A stretch of 48,678 bases of DNA from an uncultured Selenomonas sp. (GCA_905373085.1 CAJPRR010000003.1:1-48678), one strand, 5' to 3'. Counted from the stretch's first letter, positions 32,189 through 43,450 are shown. Notes: generated by a model from the letters alone, not told the origin. Numbers and translations are program-made.

Positions 32189-35100
32189 ATGAGAGGAATG
32201 AGCAAGAAGGACGCCTTGGCGTGTCAGGTCAGCCTCGGCCTCTTTGCCGGACTCCTCGGCATTGCCTCGACGGCGCACGGTGCGCCGATTGCTGACGGCG
32301 GCGGAGTGAAGCAGGACGGCGTGCGCACGGGCGGTGCGAAGATCAAACAGGTAGGCGCGACGACGAATATTACAAGCGACAATACGAACAATGTCATCGG
32401 TTGGAAGGATTTCTCCATCAAGAGCGGCGAGACCGTGCAGTTTGACGGCGGCGCAAATACGAACAACTACCTCAATATCGTCACGGGCAAGGTCACATCG
32501 CATATCGACGGCACGATGAAGGGCGGCAAGAATGTTTATATCGCCAACTCTCATGGCGTCATCTTTGGCAACGGCGCCAGCGTCGATGTCGGCAATCTCT
32601 ATGTGACGACGCGCAAGCTCGATGCTGATGCGATCGGCACATCTGTCAAAAATGGCACGATCAACCTCGATGCTCCGACGAGCGCCGGAGTCAAGGACAA
32701 TATCATCAATGGGGACGCAGCCAGCTCGGAGGGGCTGGCCAAGTCCGATATCGTCAGCCTTGTCGACGGCAGCGGCTCGGTCAAGGCGACGAAGATCGTC
32801 CTCGAAGGCAAGAGCGTGCGCATCATGAACGATGCGAAGATCGACTCGCCGAATGTTTCTGCCGTCGCCGACCAGAGTGCGCTTACGGTAGAAGCCGGCG
32901 GCACGAAGACCGTACGTGATCACAAGGGCTATGTGCATGTGGGCTATGAGACGACTGCACCGACGCATGGCAGTGCGGGCAAGTACAAGAATCTCGATGC
33001 TGCCAATATGTACAAGCTGGTCGAGGACAAGGCGGGTCTCGATGCGATTCGGGCGAATGCTGCGAGCCTTGCGGGCAACTATATGCTGCGTAAGGATATC
33101 GACTTTGAAAATGATACTCATACATCGATCGGCACGAATGCTGATCCGTTTACGGGCAAGTTCGACGGCATGTTCCATGAGATCAAGAATATGACCGTGG
33201 CGTCGGGCAATGCTACGGATTATGCGGGGCTTTTCGGCAATACTATAGGTGCGGAAATCGCGAATGTCGGTATCCGCGATGCGAATCTGTCTACGCTTGA
33301 CTATGGCGGCGCCGTTGTTGGGAGGGCAGGAAAAGGCACGCATATATTCAACGTCTATAATGAAGTGACAGGCCCTGCCCCTGCTGCAACGAAAACTATC
33401 GGCTCCACTGGCGGTCATGAAGTGGGCGGTATTGTTGGTCGAACGGATGGCGGAAGCAATTCAGGCGAGGAAGTTAGTTTGGATAATGCTTACAATACTG
33501 CAGCGATTGAAGCGGGCGCCGCAGGTCTGGTGGGTTATATCAAAGGTATGAGCCGAGTCTATGCGGTTTACAATGAGGGAAAACTCAATAGTGCCACGAC
33601 GTCTCAAGCTGGTTATCAGTCCATGGAAGGCACATCTTTTATCAAAAACGCCTATACGTCGCAGGGCGCTCGGCTAGGTGATTCGGACGCTAGCCTCAAT
33701 GCTTATGATTCTTACGCGACATCGACGGGCAAAGCTAAGTTGCTCAATACGACCAAGGTGACGGGAACTGCTGTAGATGACAAGGATGCCAAGCAGGCTT
33801 CTTCTTATGGTGCATGGGACATCTCCGACGAGGGCGGCGCGAATACGACTTGGCGCCTTTTCGCAGGGCACTCGACGCCGCTTCTTACCGCCTTTATGCA
33901 GGGCACGGTGCAGGCGGAGTATTCGTATGCCGATTTTGAGCAGGCGAATCACGGGCACAGCGGCAATGTCGCCAACACCTATACGAAGCGCATCGACGGC
34001 ACGCTCAAGACGAACAACGGCGAGAGCATGCCCGAGCGCACCTACGACGCCACCTATCGCAAGATGACGAAGGCGGACGGGACGGAGATCGGCGGCATTT
34101 CCGATGTCACGATCCACGGCTATCCGAGTCCTGCGCCCGCCGCGCCGAACAATATCGAGCTGAATGCCAACCATGGCCGCCGCAATGCGGGCAAGGAAGC
34201 CATGCTCTACAGCGGACAGCACGGCTACGACGTCGCGGGTGCAAATCTTCATATCGAGAAGCGCAAGGTCGTCGGCAGTTGGAACGACCTGACGATTGAG
34301 AAGGAATACGACACATTGACCGATGCGACGGACGCACTGAAGAATTCCCTGACGGCGGACAGCATCCGCACATCGGGATTGATTGATGGCGACGACGCAC
34401 ATGTGGATTCTAGTTCCCTGACGACGGTGAAAGCGAAGTTCGCCGATGCCAATGCCGGCTACGGCAAATCGCTGACAGTGACGGGTGTGATTCATCTCAC
34501 GGGTAATGATGCGGAAAACTACAGTGGCATGGATGCAGCGGGAATGATTACCCCTGGCACCGGCCTCAAGGGCAATATCCGCCAGAAGACGGTCACCATC
34601 GGCTTTAAAGCAGGCAAGAACTTCAACAAGACGTATGACGGCACGCCGGATGTGAAAGACGAGATCAATCCGAAGAAACCTGTCGGCACGGATGTACTGG
34701 AACTCACGGGAGTCGCGGGAGGAGAGGATCTGAAGCTCAACAACAGCGACATCACGGCGAAGTACATGACGGGCAAGGGCGCTTCCGATAAGGAGAGAAG
34801 CAATGCCGGCACGAACGTCGACATCGCCTACAAGAACATCAAGCTGGTAGACGGCACGACGGGAAAGGCGAAGAACTATCGCCTCGTCGACGCCCAGGGC
34901 AATGTCCTCTACCGCGAGGGGCTTGCGGGCGAGCCGACGGACATGACAAAGCCGGAGAAGAGCGCGAACCCGCGCTACATCGGTGCGGTGAAGACGGATG
35001 GCGCGACATTCTGGGGCACGGGCGACATCAAGAAGCGCAAGATCGACGCAGGGGCGTTCACCGTCTCAGGCAAGCCGAAGGTCTACGACGGCAAGGACTA

Positions 35101-38100
35101 TCTCGTCGTAGACGGCACGAAGCGCAAGGTGCAGGGCACGGTCGACAAGGAGGCCGGCAAAGCTGGAGATACGGGAAAGAACGTCATCGAGGCGGACGAG
35201 GACAAGCTCAAGTTCACCATCAGTGCTGCGGACAACAAGGCCTACTACAAGAACAGCGCCACGAGCGCGACGACGACGAAGGACGTCTACGACGCGACCA
35301 CGAATCCCAATGGTGCGCAGTTTCTTTCTTATACCCTCAAGGCGAGCGACACGACGAATGGCGAGACGCTCGCGAACTACGAGCTTGATTTTGGCGGCGG
35401 CGTGACGCGGGCGCTCACGACTTCGGACACGTACGATGTTACGGGGAAGGCCACGATCACACCGCGCGACATCACGCTCAAGCTCGTGAAGAATACGGGC
35501 ATCGACAAGGTGTATGACGGAAATGCGGATGTCCTCGCTGCCGACAGGCAGTTCGGCGCGAATTTCGGCTATGCCGATGGCACGACGGACAAGAACAAAC
35601 TCGTCGAAGGCGACGGCGCGAAGATCGAAGCGAAGACCGCCGTCTACAAGAAGAAAACGGGCGCGCCGGAAGCCGCAGACAAGGACGTCTCGCGCGAGGG
35701 CGGCACGGCTATGGGCAAGGTCACCCCGGATGGCAAGGACGTCGAGTATACGATCGGCCTTTCCGATGCCATCGCTGCGGCAAACTATCGCCTCAAATAT
35801 GATACGCAGACGACGAACGGCGGTGCAAACGATACCGTCACGATGAAGGGCACAGGCACGATCGCGCCGAAGAAGCTGACGGCGACGATCGGCACGGTGA
35901 CGCGCGGCTACAACGGCACATCCGATCTGGACGTTTCGCGCGTCGCGCTCGTCCATCCGACGCTCTCGGGCACGGTCGGCACAGATGTCGTCTCGCTCAA
36001 CACGGGAAGCGGCAGCACGATCCGCGGGACGTATTACAAAACCTCGGCGAAGTCTGAGAAGGCTGTGAACCGCGGGACAGGCTACACGGTGGCGTATACG
36101 GGGCTTTCTTCCGCTCTTGTGGGAACGGACAGCGGCAACTATTGGATTGACGATGTATACGATGGCCTTGGAGACATCACGAAGGCTTTCTTGACTGCTG
36201 CAAATTTCCACATGAATTTGCATAGCAAGGTTCAGAAGCGGTATGATATGACGAACCAGGCTTTTTCTGACGGCTTGAAGAACGTCACGCTTGACGGTAC
36301 GCAGCTGCGCGAGGGACAGTATACCTTCGATCAAGACGGCTCCCGATACTACAATACAGGGCCGACGGGACTGCAGGCACCGAATTCCAATGTGGCGGAA
36401 GATGGCGCCACGATGCATAATGTGAGCGGCACGCAGGCCTACGGCGTCGAGTATACGATCGATCTGCAGGGAAGCTCTGCAGATAGTGTGGCGAACAATT
36501 ACGATCTCACCGGCTTGAACGGACAGACTTATGACGGCGGTACATATAGCGTGAACGGCACGAAGATCTCCTACAAGAAGGCGGGCGTCGGCTATATCCT
36601 GCCGCGCCGGCTGTATGTGTCGCTTGGCGGAGCTGCGAAATCGAGGCCTACGAAGGTTTACGATGGGACGACGAAGCTGAAGATTGACGGCGCACAGGAG
36701 GGAGATGTGCTGGTCTCCATGGGCAACGGCGGCGATCCCGATGCAGGCTTTGCGGCGAATCCTCGTGACGTGGAAAATAAGTCGACAGGTGAATATGAAA
36801 GCCGCGATGCCGGCAAGAAGGGCGAGGAGTACTCTCGCAAAGTCGTCTATACGCCGAAAGTCAGCGGTATAGAGACGAACTATGTGTTCTACCACGCGCC
36901 GCAGCAGGAGGATGCCCCGACGAATCCTTATGCGGGGAAGAAGTGGGATCGTGTTACGGCGCCGCTCTTGGGCGAAGGGACGATCACACCGGCGGAGATG
37001 CGCATCAAGACCCCGACGGATGTCAGGCGTCAATACAACGGCGATGTCGATGTAGCGACGGGGCAGGGCAGATTGGCGCTGGATTTGGCCGCGACGCCGC
37101 GCAAGAAGAAGACGGTAGGAGGCGTCGAGCAGGATGACGACGTCGATCTCAACCACATCGCAGAAAAGCCGGACGGCTCGGATGCGACGGACAAGTATTA
37201 CCGCTATTACAACGAGAAAGACGCCAATGTCGATGATACGGCAGCGAACAAGAACAAGTATGTGACGTATCGCCGCATCCAGCTTACGGGCGCTGACGCC
37301 GGGAACTATAAGCTGGTCTACAAGGACGCCGCCGGAGAGAATGCCGATCTCGACAAGGATACGATGACTGACCCCCACGGCAACCCCTACTATACGATGA
37401 AAGGCTATGGCCTGATTGAAAAGCGCAAGGTCACGGGGGACAACTTCAACATCGGCCTGAAGACCGGTGCAGTCGAGAAGACGTACGACGGCAACAAGTG
37501 GGTGCAGGGACACGATGGCAAGGGCTTTGTCTCGGGCAAGACGGCGAGTCAGAATCCTACGCTTTGGAAGAACCTTGTGACGAAGAGCTACGTGAAAGAT
37601 GGGACGAAAGAGATCGACATCGGCATAGCGAGCGTCAACGAAGCGGAATACCGTGCGACGGACAATACCGGAAATGCCGGTACGCGTGCCAAGGACGCAG
37701 GATCCGGCAAGAAGGTTCGTCTCAATGTCACATTCGATCCAGCGGATTTGAAGAACTTCGACCTCTCAGATCTGCGGAATGCTGCTGCAAATGAAGGCGC
37801 ATGGCAGGCCGATGGCAGCTATGACTACTATAAAATCACGGACGGCAAGATCAATCCGAAGGAGCTTCGCGTCGATGCGGACGCTTATGCACGCAAGGTC
37901 TATGACGGCACGTCGAAGGTCAAGGACATCGAAAATCATCTCCATCTGCATGATGAAGATGTGGTCAAGGAAGGAACTGACGGAGATGACGTCAAGCTCG
38001 TCTACGGTTCGGGGAAATCCGAGGGCCTTTACAAGCAGGGGGGAGCGGATGTTTCCAAGGCGAACATCGATCCTTTTGCTGCGGCAGCAAAGGGCTATGA

Positions 38101-41100
38101 TGTCGAGTACACGGTGAGCTTCGAAGGCAAGGACAAGGGCAACTATGTATTCAAGCATGGCGGGACGGCTGTCGCCGACGGCGGAAAGATCACGGCCAAG
38201 GGCGACATTGAGCGCCGCATGGTCTTTGCCGATCTCGTCAATCCTACGCTCAAAAAGTATTACGATGGCACGAAGGATGCGAAGCGTTACAGCAGCGCAG
38301 CGAATGCGAACGAGGATATTGAGGATGCGAATCTCACGAATGCGACGGCGGGAAGCGCCAAATCGGTCACTGTTCTTGCGAAGAGCAGTGCGAGCTTCTC
38401 CGATGACCATATCAAGAACCGCGATACAGGACTCTTGAATGCGGACAAATGGTCTGCAAAAGGTGAATTCGCTGAGAAGGACGCCGGCGCGAGGAAGGTG
38501 ACGTATACGCTCACGCTCTCCGACGGTGCGCAGGACAACTATCGCATCTACAAGAAGAGCGACTTTGATCGCTTGGACAAGGGCGATTTGACGCTGGCAG
38601 AATTCCAGAGCAAGGCGCTCGCACGCGATGCCGGAACCGGCAGCGTACAGCTTGACGGCGAGGGAACGATCCAAAAGGCGAATCTCCTCGTCAAGGCGGC
38701 GGAGGCGCAGAAGGTCTACAATGGCAATACGAACACCGATACGGTTGCGGGCGGCATCCTCTCGAAGCTCACGATTGACGGCGTGTATTACGATACGGCG
38801 AAGGCAGCCGTCAAAGCCGGCGGCGCGTATGAAGGTACGGCGACGCTCAATCATACGCCAGCCAACGACGAGTATCGGGCGGAGTATCGCGATCCCAATG
38901 TGAAGCCGAAGGACGGCAAGGCGAACGCCGTCAACTACAGTCATATCCGTCTCGTCGATCAAGCGGACAACTACAACCTCGTCTATCAGACAACGGAAGG
39001 CGTCAAGGATCTTGAAGCTGATACGACAGCCGGCTATTACAAGCTGACGGGCGCAGGCAAGATTACACCGCTCACCATCACCGATGTGGCGCTGAATCCG
39101 GATTTCAATCCCTCTTCGATTAGGAAGACGTATGACGGTACGGCGGACATCCCCGATGCGATGGAGCGTCTGCGCAAATCGGGGGCAAAAGTCAAGGTCA
39201 AGTACACCGAGGGCACGACGCCGAAAGAGTGGGACATCACGAACATCGACGGCGCGTATTCGGCAACGGGCAAGTTCAAGGACACGGGAACGCTTCTAGC
39301 GAAGGATGCCGGGAAGAATAAGAATGTCCAGTTCACCTTCTCGGTGGACAAGGACAACTTCATCTACGCGGGTTCGTCGATCGACAAGGACTATAACGGC
39401 GTCGGTGTGATCGACCCGCGCAAGGTGAAGCTCACCTTGCAGGATGTGCAGAAGATCTATGACGGCACGACAGGCGTCAAGAACGGCTATTACGAAGGCC
39501 GTGGCAGCACCCTGAAAGAGCATGCCAATCAAGATGTCACGCTCCGAGATCTCATCCAGGTGGAAAAGGCGGAGCGCGATGACAAGACGGGCGCCCTCAA
39601 GAATGACCGAGGTCTTCTCGGTACGGACGGCGTTGCGTTGGATCTGGCGAATCTCGATGCAAAGTACCTCGACAAGAACGCGAACCGCTCGCCGTATTCG
39701 CCCGGTACGAAGAAGGAAGTAGGCTACAAGCTGCATCTGACCGGCGATGCGAAGGCGGAAGACAACTACGAGTTCGAGGTGTATGACAACAACAACAAAG
39801 CTATCAGCCAGGCGAACAAGACGGCGGATTACAATGTCATCGGGCATGGTGATATTTGGTACAAGAAGGTCGAGTTTGATCTCAGCCAGCTCGACAAGGA
39901 GTATGACGGCAATGCCAACTTGACGGAGAAGACGCTCAAGGAGAAGCTCCTGCTCAAGGGAGCGGTCGACGGTGAAAATCTGTCCCTCGATGATACGGCG
40001 ATCAAAAAGATCAAGAACGGCAGCTATGGCGACCGAAAGGCAGACGGCTCTTTCACGCAGAATCCGCATGTCAAGCGCAGGAACGGCAGCACCGGAGAGG
40101 TCGTTGCGCGCGATGTGCGCCTGAAGGGTCTGGATGAAGCGATGGCGAGCCTCAGTGACCGTGACGTCAATGGAGCGAAGAATTATTTCTACAATGGCTA
40201 CGTTGATGAAAGCGGTACATACGTCCATCCGGAAGACACGGTCTACGGCAAGGGCAAGATCACGCCGAAGACGGTCAAGCTGCAAAAGACTTGGAACGGC
40301 GGCTTTGAAAAGCCCTATGACGGCACGAGCGCTGCCAAGATCAAGGGGGCGGACGGCCGCTACTACAGCTTCGGCGAGGCAAGCACCGTCGGGGAGAAGG
40401 ATTCCGAAGAAACCAAGAAGGTCAAGCAGGACGTCAAGCGAGCTTTCTACGACAAGCTGCATCTTTCCGTCGACCTTGGCACGGGCGAAGGCGCGATCCA
40501 TCTCGGCTACAAGCTCTATGGAGACGCCGAGGGCGATGAACCGGCAAATATGCCCTACTATGCAAACCCGACGACCAAGGAGCGCGACGCCAATGTGCAT
40601 AACGACGGCGCACTGACGAGCAGGAAGAAAGATGTCGTCTATCGTTTGAAGGAGGTCACGTCCGGCAGGGACTATAAGGATTGGGAGCTTGATCCGGGCG
40701 ATATGGAAGCCCGTCTTTTGGACGGCACCTACAAGCCGGACGGCACGACCGAGGGGACGAGTCCTCTCGGCTATACGGCGACGATCACGCCGCGCAAGAT
40801 CACGGTGGACGAGAAGGACACCGCGCCGCTGGCGAAGATCTACGACGGCACGGATACGGTCAAGGATCTTCTGCGCGTCGGGGAGAAGCCGTTTGATTCG
40901 ACGCATCCCGACTTCGCCTATCAGGGCATCTTGGAAACGGATAAAGGCAAGGTCAAAGTGGAAGCGACTTCGACCGATGGGCGTTTCCATGACCGCAGGA
41001 CGGATGCAGCGGACAAGAACGCGACGCTGGATGCAAAGTCTTGGGAAGAGCTCGCGAAGCGTAAGGATTACAGCGAGTACAATACGAAGAACGAGAGCGG

Positions 41101-43426
41101 CAAGGTCGTGCATTACAACCTGGCGCTCAAGAGTGTGCAGCATCCCGATTCGCCAAACGAGGCGGAGAAGATCGCGCTCGGCAACTACGAGGTCGCTTCC
41201 ACTTATGATGCTTCGGCGGAAATCGTCAAGCGAAAGGTCAAGGTGGAGCTTGATGCCGTCGCGCCTGAGACGCTCACGCGTGATTATGATGGCTCGACGA
41301 AGGCGGCTGTACGCGGTCTGCACTTCTCCCCGACCAATGACGCGTATACGGGTCTCGTCGGTACGGAGCAGGCGCTCCTGCAGGGCGGCAATACGCGGCA
41401 GGGCGTCTACGATACGAAGGACGTCAAGCGCGACGAGAACGGCGTCGTCCGAAAGAACGCGCATACGATCACCTATGGGAATCTTGCGCTGAACGATGAT
41501 GCGGTGTCGAAGAACTATGAGATAGATCCCGCGAACTTGAAGACGGATGAGGCGCACCCTGAGTATGGCCGTTTCCTGCAGGATTCCGGCACGATCAATC
41601 CCAAGGGGCTGAAGGCTGAACTCCTGCGCCAAGATGTGCAGAAGCAGTACGACGGCACGCGCGAAGTCAAGGACAACGCTTACGGCACCTTCCGTGAAGG
41701 CAATTTCCGAAAGGTCTTGGACAACGAGGACAACAAGGAAAAGAATCTGCAAGAGATCTTGACCAAGGACGAGAAGGCGTTCCATCTTGACGCCAACTTC
41801 GATAGCGCGGGCGCAAGCGCACTTGACGCAAACAAGCAGTCGAAGGCGGACAAGCAGGTGACGTATGATATTTCCTGGAACAATGGCAATTACAAGCTGC
41901 TCGACAAGGATGGCAACGATCTGACGCAGACGAAGGCCGACAAGTCTGGCGTTTCCTTTACGGCGACGGTCAGGACGCAGCCGCAAAGCGGCACGATTTA
42001 CCGCCGCAGGCTGCAGGTGACTGCCTCCGAGGCGCAGAAGGTCTACGACGGCACGACGCATGTCAAGAATGCGTGGGGCAACCTGCACTTCGACAATGTT
42101 GACAAGGACGGCAACGTCCTCAAGGATGAAGCGAAATTTGTGAGTGAGGAGGAGGAGCTGCGTGCAAAGGCGATCGTGAATGCTGGAGCCGCTTATGACA
42201 ATCCGAATGCGACGGATCCGACAGCGGAGAACCCTGAAGAAAGTGATCTCATGAATCATGAGGTGACGTACAGCTTCACGGGTGCCGACGATGTCATGAA
42301 GAATTATGAAATTCTGGATGGCAGCCAGCAGAACGTCGATGTCATCAAGGGAGCAGGAAAGATCCGCCGCCGTACGCTGGACGTCCTGCCCGATTGGCAG
42401 ACGACGTACGCGGGCAAGGGCGGCGTGAACTTCACGGGCCGCATCGCAGACGGTTCGAACGGGGACAGCCCGCTGACGGTTGAGGTCCAGAGGGATCTGC
42501 ATCGCTTCAACAGCGGCGTCTTCACCTACGGCCCGACGGAGGGTGCTGCAAGATACGGTACGCCCGACTGGCAGGAGATCCAGGGGTGGTATACGAAGAA
42601 CGGCAAGAAGACGCTCGCACGCGGCAACTACGGCAGCAACTATACGCTCAATCCGGTGCCGAGCCGACTCTTTGTCGCGCCGCGCACGGATGGCGTAGAT
42701 CGCACGCTGCGCCCCGACGACCGGGTGTACGTCCGTGCAAGCTACGATGAGAACGATACGTTCGGCGCGTATCGCGGCCTTGACGCCGCGCTCGCCTATA
42801 CGGGCAAGGGCGTCAACACGGGCGGCACGAAGCCGCAGGGCGCGAATGCCGGCGATGCGGGAATAGGCACAGGCACGAACATCGGCAGCAGCGCGAGCGC
42901 TGGCGGCGCGGCAGGTGCAAGCGGCAAGGTGCAGGGCACGACGAGCGCACAGCCGGGCGCAGCTGTCAAGCCGCAGGGCACGACGGGCGGCAATGCCGCG
43001 CTTGCCGGCGGCACAGCAGGCTCAGTCGGCTACTACCGTCCGGGCGCACAGCCGGGCGCAAGTGTCAAACCGCAGGGCGCACAGCAGGGCGCAGCCGTCA
43101 AGCCGCAGGGCGCGGCGAGCGCCGCTGGCTCTCTGAGCCGCACGGGCGGCGCGGGCAGCGTCGTCGACCGCGGGCTTGCCGCAGCGGCGGGCATGAGCGA
43201 CGGCTCTTCGAGCGGCGCAGGTGTGAGCGGCAGGTCGCAGAGCACGGGCTATTCGAGCGGTACACGCTCCTATGAGGACGGCTCTTCGAGAGCCGCCGAC
43301 CGAGGCCTCGCCAATGCCGTCGGCAGGGGTTCGGGCGGTGCCGGCTACTACAGCGGCAAGGGCTACAGTCATACCGACGATGACGAAGAGGAGGAAATCA
43401 AGAAGAAGACGAAGGCGTCGGCATGA
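32189..43426 (+). CDS. Giant filamentous-haemagglutinin-like exoprotein (TpsA) with YDG repeats
   Basis: A 3745-residue secreted protein. Residues 1 to about 31 are a signal peptide (hydrophobic VSLGLFAGLLGIASTAHGA). Residues about 40-150 are the two-partner-secretion domain (NVIGWKDFSI, then NSHGVIFG at 120-127, the counterpart of NPNG-x-FG). Residues about 295-420 contain GLUG-like motifs (YAGLFGN, EVGGIVGRT). From about 813 to 3300 there are 18 good (K/R)xY(D/N)G motifs and one weak one, spaced mostly 110-175 residues apart: YDG repeats, which form a long beta-solenoid stalk. From about 3540 the chain is Gly/Ala/Ser-rich with KPQG repeats, ending in a charged DDDEEEEIKKK. Ribosome site AAGGAAG. 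Probably an adhesin exported through a TpsB pore, whose gene is not in the window. Confidence 0.9.
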   Translation: MRGMSKKDALACQVSLGLFAGLLGIASTAHGAPIADGGGVKQDGVRTGGAKIKQVGATTNITSDNTNNVIGWKDFSIKSGETVQFDGGANTNNYLNIVTGKVTSHIDGTMKGGKNVYIANSHGVIFGNGASVDVGNLYVTTRKLDADAIGTSVKNGTINLDAPTSAGVKDNIINGDAASSEGLAKSDIVSLVDGSGSVKATKIVLEGKSVRIMNDAKIDSPNVSAVADQSALTVEAGGTKTVRDHKGYVHVGYETTAPTHGSAGKYKNLDAANMYKLVEDKAGLDAIRANAASLAGNYMLRKDIDFENDTHTSIGTNADPFTGKFDGMFHEIKNMTVASGNATDYAGLFGNTIGAEIANVGIRDANLSTLDYGGAVVGRAGKGTHIFNVYNEVTGPAPAATKTIGSTGGHEVGGIVGRTDGGSNSGEEVSLDNAYNTAAIEAGAAGLVGYIKGMSRVYAVYNEGKLNSATTSQAGYQSMEGTSFIKNAYTSQGARLGDSDASLNAYDSYATSTGKAKLLNTTKVTGTAVDDKDAKQASSYGAWDISDEGGANTTWRLFAGHSTPLLTAFMQGTVQAEYSYADFEQANHGHSGNVANTYTKRIDGTLKTNNGESMPERTYDATYRKMTKADGTEIGGISDVTIHGYPSPAPAAPNNIELNANHGRRNAGKEAMLYSGQHGYDVAGANLHIEKRKVVGSWNDLTIEKEYDTLTDATDALKNSLTADSIRTSGLIDGDDAHVDSSSLTTVKAKFADANAGYGKSLTVTGVIHLTGNDAENYSGMDAAGMITPGTGLKGNIRQKTVTIGFKAGKNFNKTYDGTPDVKDEINPKKPVGTDVLELTGVAGGEDLKLNNSDITAKYMTGKGASDKERSNAGTNVDIAYKNIKLVDGTTGKAKNYRLVDAQGNVLYREGLAGEPTDMTKPEKSANPRYIGAVKTDGATFWGTGDIKKRKIDAGAFTVSGKPKVYDGKDYLVVDGTKRKVQGTVDKEAGKAGDTGKNVIEADEDKLKFTISAADNKAYYKNSATSATTTKDVYDATTNPNGAQFLSYTLKASDTTNGETLANYELDFGGGVTRALTTSDTYDVTGKATITPRDITLKLVKNTGIDKVYDGNADVLAADRQFGANFGYADGTTDKNKLVEGDGAKIEAKTAVYKKKTGAPEAADKDVSREGGTAMGKVTPDGKDVEYTIGLSDAIAAANYRLKYDTQTTNGGANDTVTMKGTGTIAPKKLTATIGTVTRGYNGTSDLDVSRVALVHPTLSGTVGTDVVSLNTGSGSTIRGTYYKTSAKSEKAVNRGTGYTVAYTGLSSALVGTDSGNYWIDDVYDGLGDITKAFLTAANFHMNLHSKVQKRYDMTNQAFSDGLKNVTLDGTQLREGQYTFDQDGSRYYNTGPTGLQAPNSNVAEDGATMHNVSGTQAYGVEYTIDLQGSSADSVANNYDLTGLNGQTYDGGTYSVNGTKISYKKAGVGYILPRRLYVSLGGAAKSRPTKVYDGTTKLKIDGAQEGDVLVSMGNGGDPDAGFAANPRDVENKSTGEYESRDAGKKGEEYSRKVVYTPKVSGIETNYVFYHAPQQEDAPTNPYAGKKWDRVTAPLLGEGTITPAEMRIKTPTDVRRQYNGDVDVATGQGRLALDLAATPRKKKTVGGVEQDDDVDLNHIAEKPDGSDATDKYYRYYNEKDANVDDTAANKNKYVTYRRIQLTGADAGNYKLVYKDAAGENADLDKDTMTDPHGNPYYTMKGYGLIEKRKVTGDNFNIGLKTGAVEKTYDGNKWVQGHDGKGFVSGKTASQNPTLWKNLVTKSYVKDGTKEIDIGIASVNEAEYRATDNTGNAGTRAKDAGSGKKVRLNVTFDPADLKNFDLSDLRNAAANEGAWQADGSYDYYKITDGKINPKELRVDADAYARKVYDGTSKVKDIENHLHLHDEDVVKEGTDGDDVKLVYGSGKSEGLYKQGGADVSKANIDPFAAAAKGYDVEYTVSFEGKDKGNYVFKHGGTAVADGGKITAKGDIERRMVFADLVNPTLKKYYDGTKDAKRYSSAANANEDIEDANLTNATAGSAKSVTVLAKSSASFSDDHIKNRDTGLLNADKWSAKGEFAEKDAGARKVTYTLTLSDGAQDNYRIYKKSDFDRLDKGDLTLAEFQSKALARDAGTGSVQLDGEGTIQKANLLVKAAEAQKVYNGNTNTDTVAGGILSKLTIDGVYYDTAKAAVKAGGAYEGTATLNHTPANDEYRAEYRDPNVKPKDGKANAVNYSHIRLVDQADNYNLVYQTTEGVKDLEADTTAGYYKLTGAGKITPLTITDVALNPDFNPSSIRKTYDGTADIPDAMERLRKSGAKVKVKYTEGTTPKEWDITNIDGAYSATGKFKDTGTLLAKDAGKNKNVQFTFSVDKDNFIYAGSSIDKDYNGVGVIDPRKVKLTLQDVQKIYDGTTGVKNGYYEGRGSTLKEHANQDVTLRDLIQVEKAERDDKTGALKNDRGLLGTDGVALDLANLDAKYLDKNANRSPYSPGTKKEVGYKLHLTGDAKAEDNYEFEVYDNNNKAISQANKTADYNVIGHGDIWYKKVEFDLSQLDKEYDGNANLTEKTLKEKLLLKGAVDGENLSLDDTAIKKIKNGSYGDRKADGSFTQNPHVKRRNGSTGEVVARDVRLKGLDEAMASLSDRDVNGAKNYFYNGYVDESGTYVHPEDTVYGKGKITPKTVKLQKTWNGGFEKPYDGTSAAKIKGADGRYYSFGEASTVGEKDSEETKKVKQDVKRAFYDKLHLSVDLGTGEGAIHLGYKLYGDAEGDEPANMPYYANPTTKERDANVHNDGALTSRKKDVVYRLKEVTSGRDYKDWELDPGDMEARLLDGTYKPDGTTEGTSPLGYTATITPRKITVDEKDTAPLAKIYDGTDTVKDLLRVGEKPFDSTHPDFAYQGILETDKGKVKVEATSTDGRFHDRRTDAADKNATLDAKSWEELAKRKDYSEYNTKNESGKVVHYNLALKSVQHPDSPNEAEKIALGNYEVASTYDASAEIVKRKVKVELDAVAPETLTRDYDGSTKAAVRGLHFSPTNDAYTGLVGTEQALLQGGNTRQGVYDTKDVKRDENGVVRKNAHTITYGNLALNDDAVSKNYEIDPANLKTDEAHPEYGRFLQDSGTINPKGLKAELLRQDVQKQYDGTREVKDNAYGTFREGNFRKVLDNEDNKEKNLQEILTKDEKAFHLDANFDSAGASALDANKQSKADKQVTYDISWNNGNYKLLDKDGNDLTQTKADKSGVSFTATVRTQPQSGTIYRRRLQVTASEAQKVYDGTTHVKNAWGNLHFDNVDKDGNVLKDEAKFVSEEEELRAKAIVNAGAAYDNPNATDPTAENPEESDLMNHEVTYSFTGADDVMKNYEILDGSQQNVDVIKGAGKIRRRTLDVLPDWQTTYAGKGGVNFTGRIADGSNGDSPLTVEVQRDLHRFNSGVFTYGPTEGAARYGTPDWQEIQGWYTKNGKKTLARGNYGSNYTLNPVPSRLFVAPRTDGVDRTLRPDDRVYVRASYDENDTFGAYRGLDAALAYTGKGVNTGGTKPQGANAGDAGIGTGTNIGSSASAGGAAGASGKVQGTTSAQPGAAVKPQGTTGGNAALAGGTAGSVGYYRPGAQPGASVKPQGAQQGAAVKPQGAASAAGSLSRTGGAGSVVDRGLAAAAGMSDGSSSGAGVSGRSQSTGYSSGTRSYEDGSSRAADRGLANAVGRGSGGAGYYSGKGYSHTDDDEEEEIKKKTKASA
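34628..42070 (+). repeat. Array of about 19 YDG repeats in the exoprotein gene
   Basis: YDG-type motifs start near 34628, 35080, 35508, 35907, 36239 (weak, YDM), 36652, 37027, 37480, 37900, 38257, 38712, 39127, 39457, 39897, 40312, 40838, 41281, 41644 and 42040. The repeats are diverged at the DNA level, so this is an old array rather than a recent expansion. Confidence 0.85.
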
Positions 43427-43450
43427 TCGCCGCGCACGTCTGAGCATAAG

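Noticed and set aside
31241..33418. 725-codon reverse frame across the flagellin and exoprotein genes
   Set aside because: It spans two clear forward genes and their terminator and has no recognisable protein features.
34628..42070. Regularly spaced repeats as a possible CRISPR array
   Set aside because: Spacing is about 330-525 bp, the repeats are diverged, and they lie in frame within one protein as YDG motifs.
39296..42502. 1068-codon open frame on the reverse strand
   Set aside because: Opposite the YDG repeat array, no domain or ribosome site; a by-product of repeated codon use on the forward strand.
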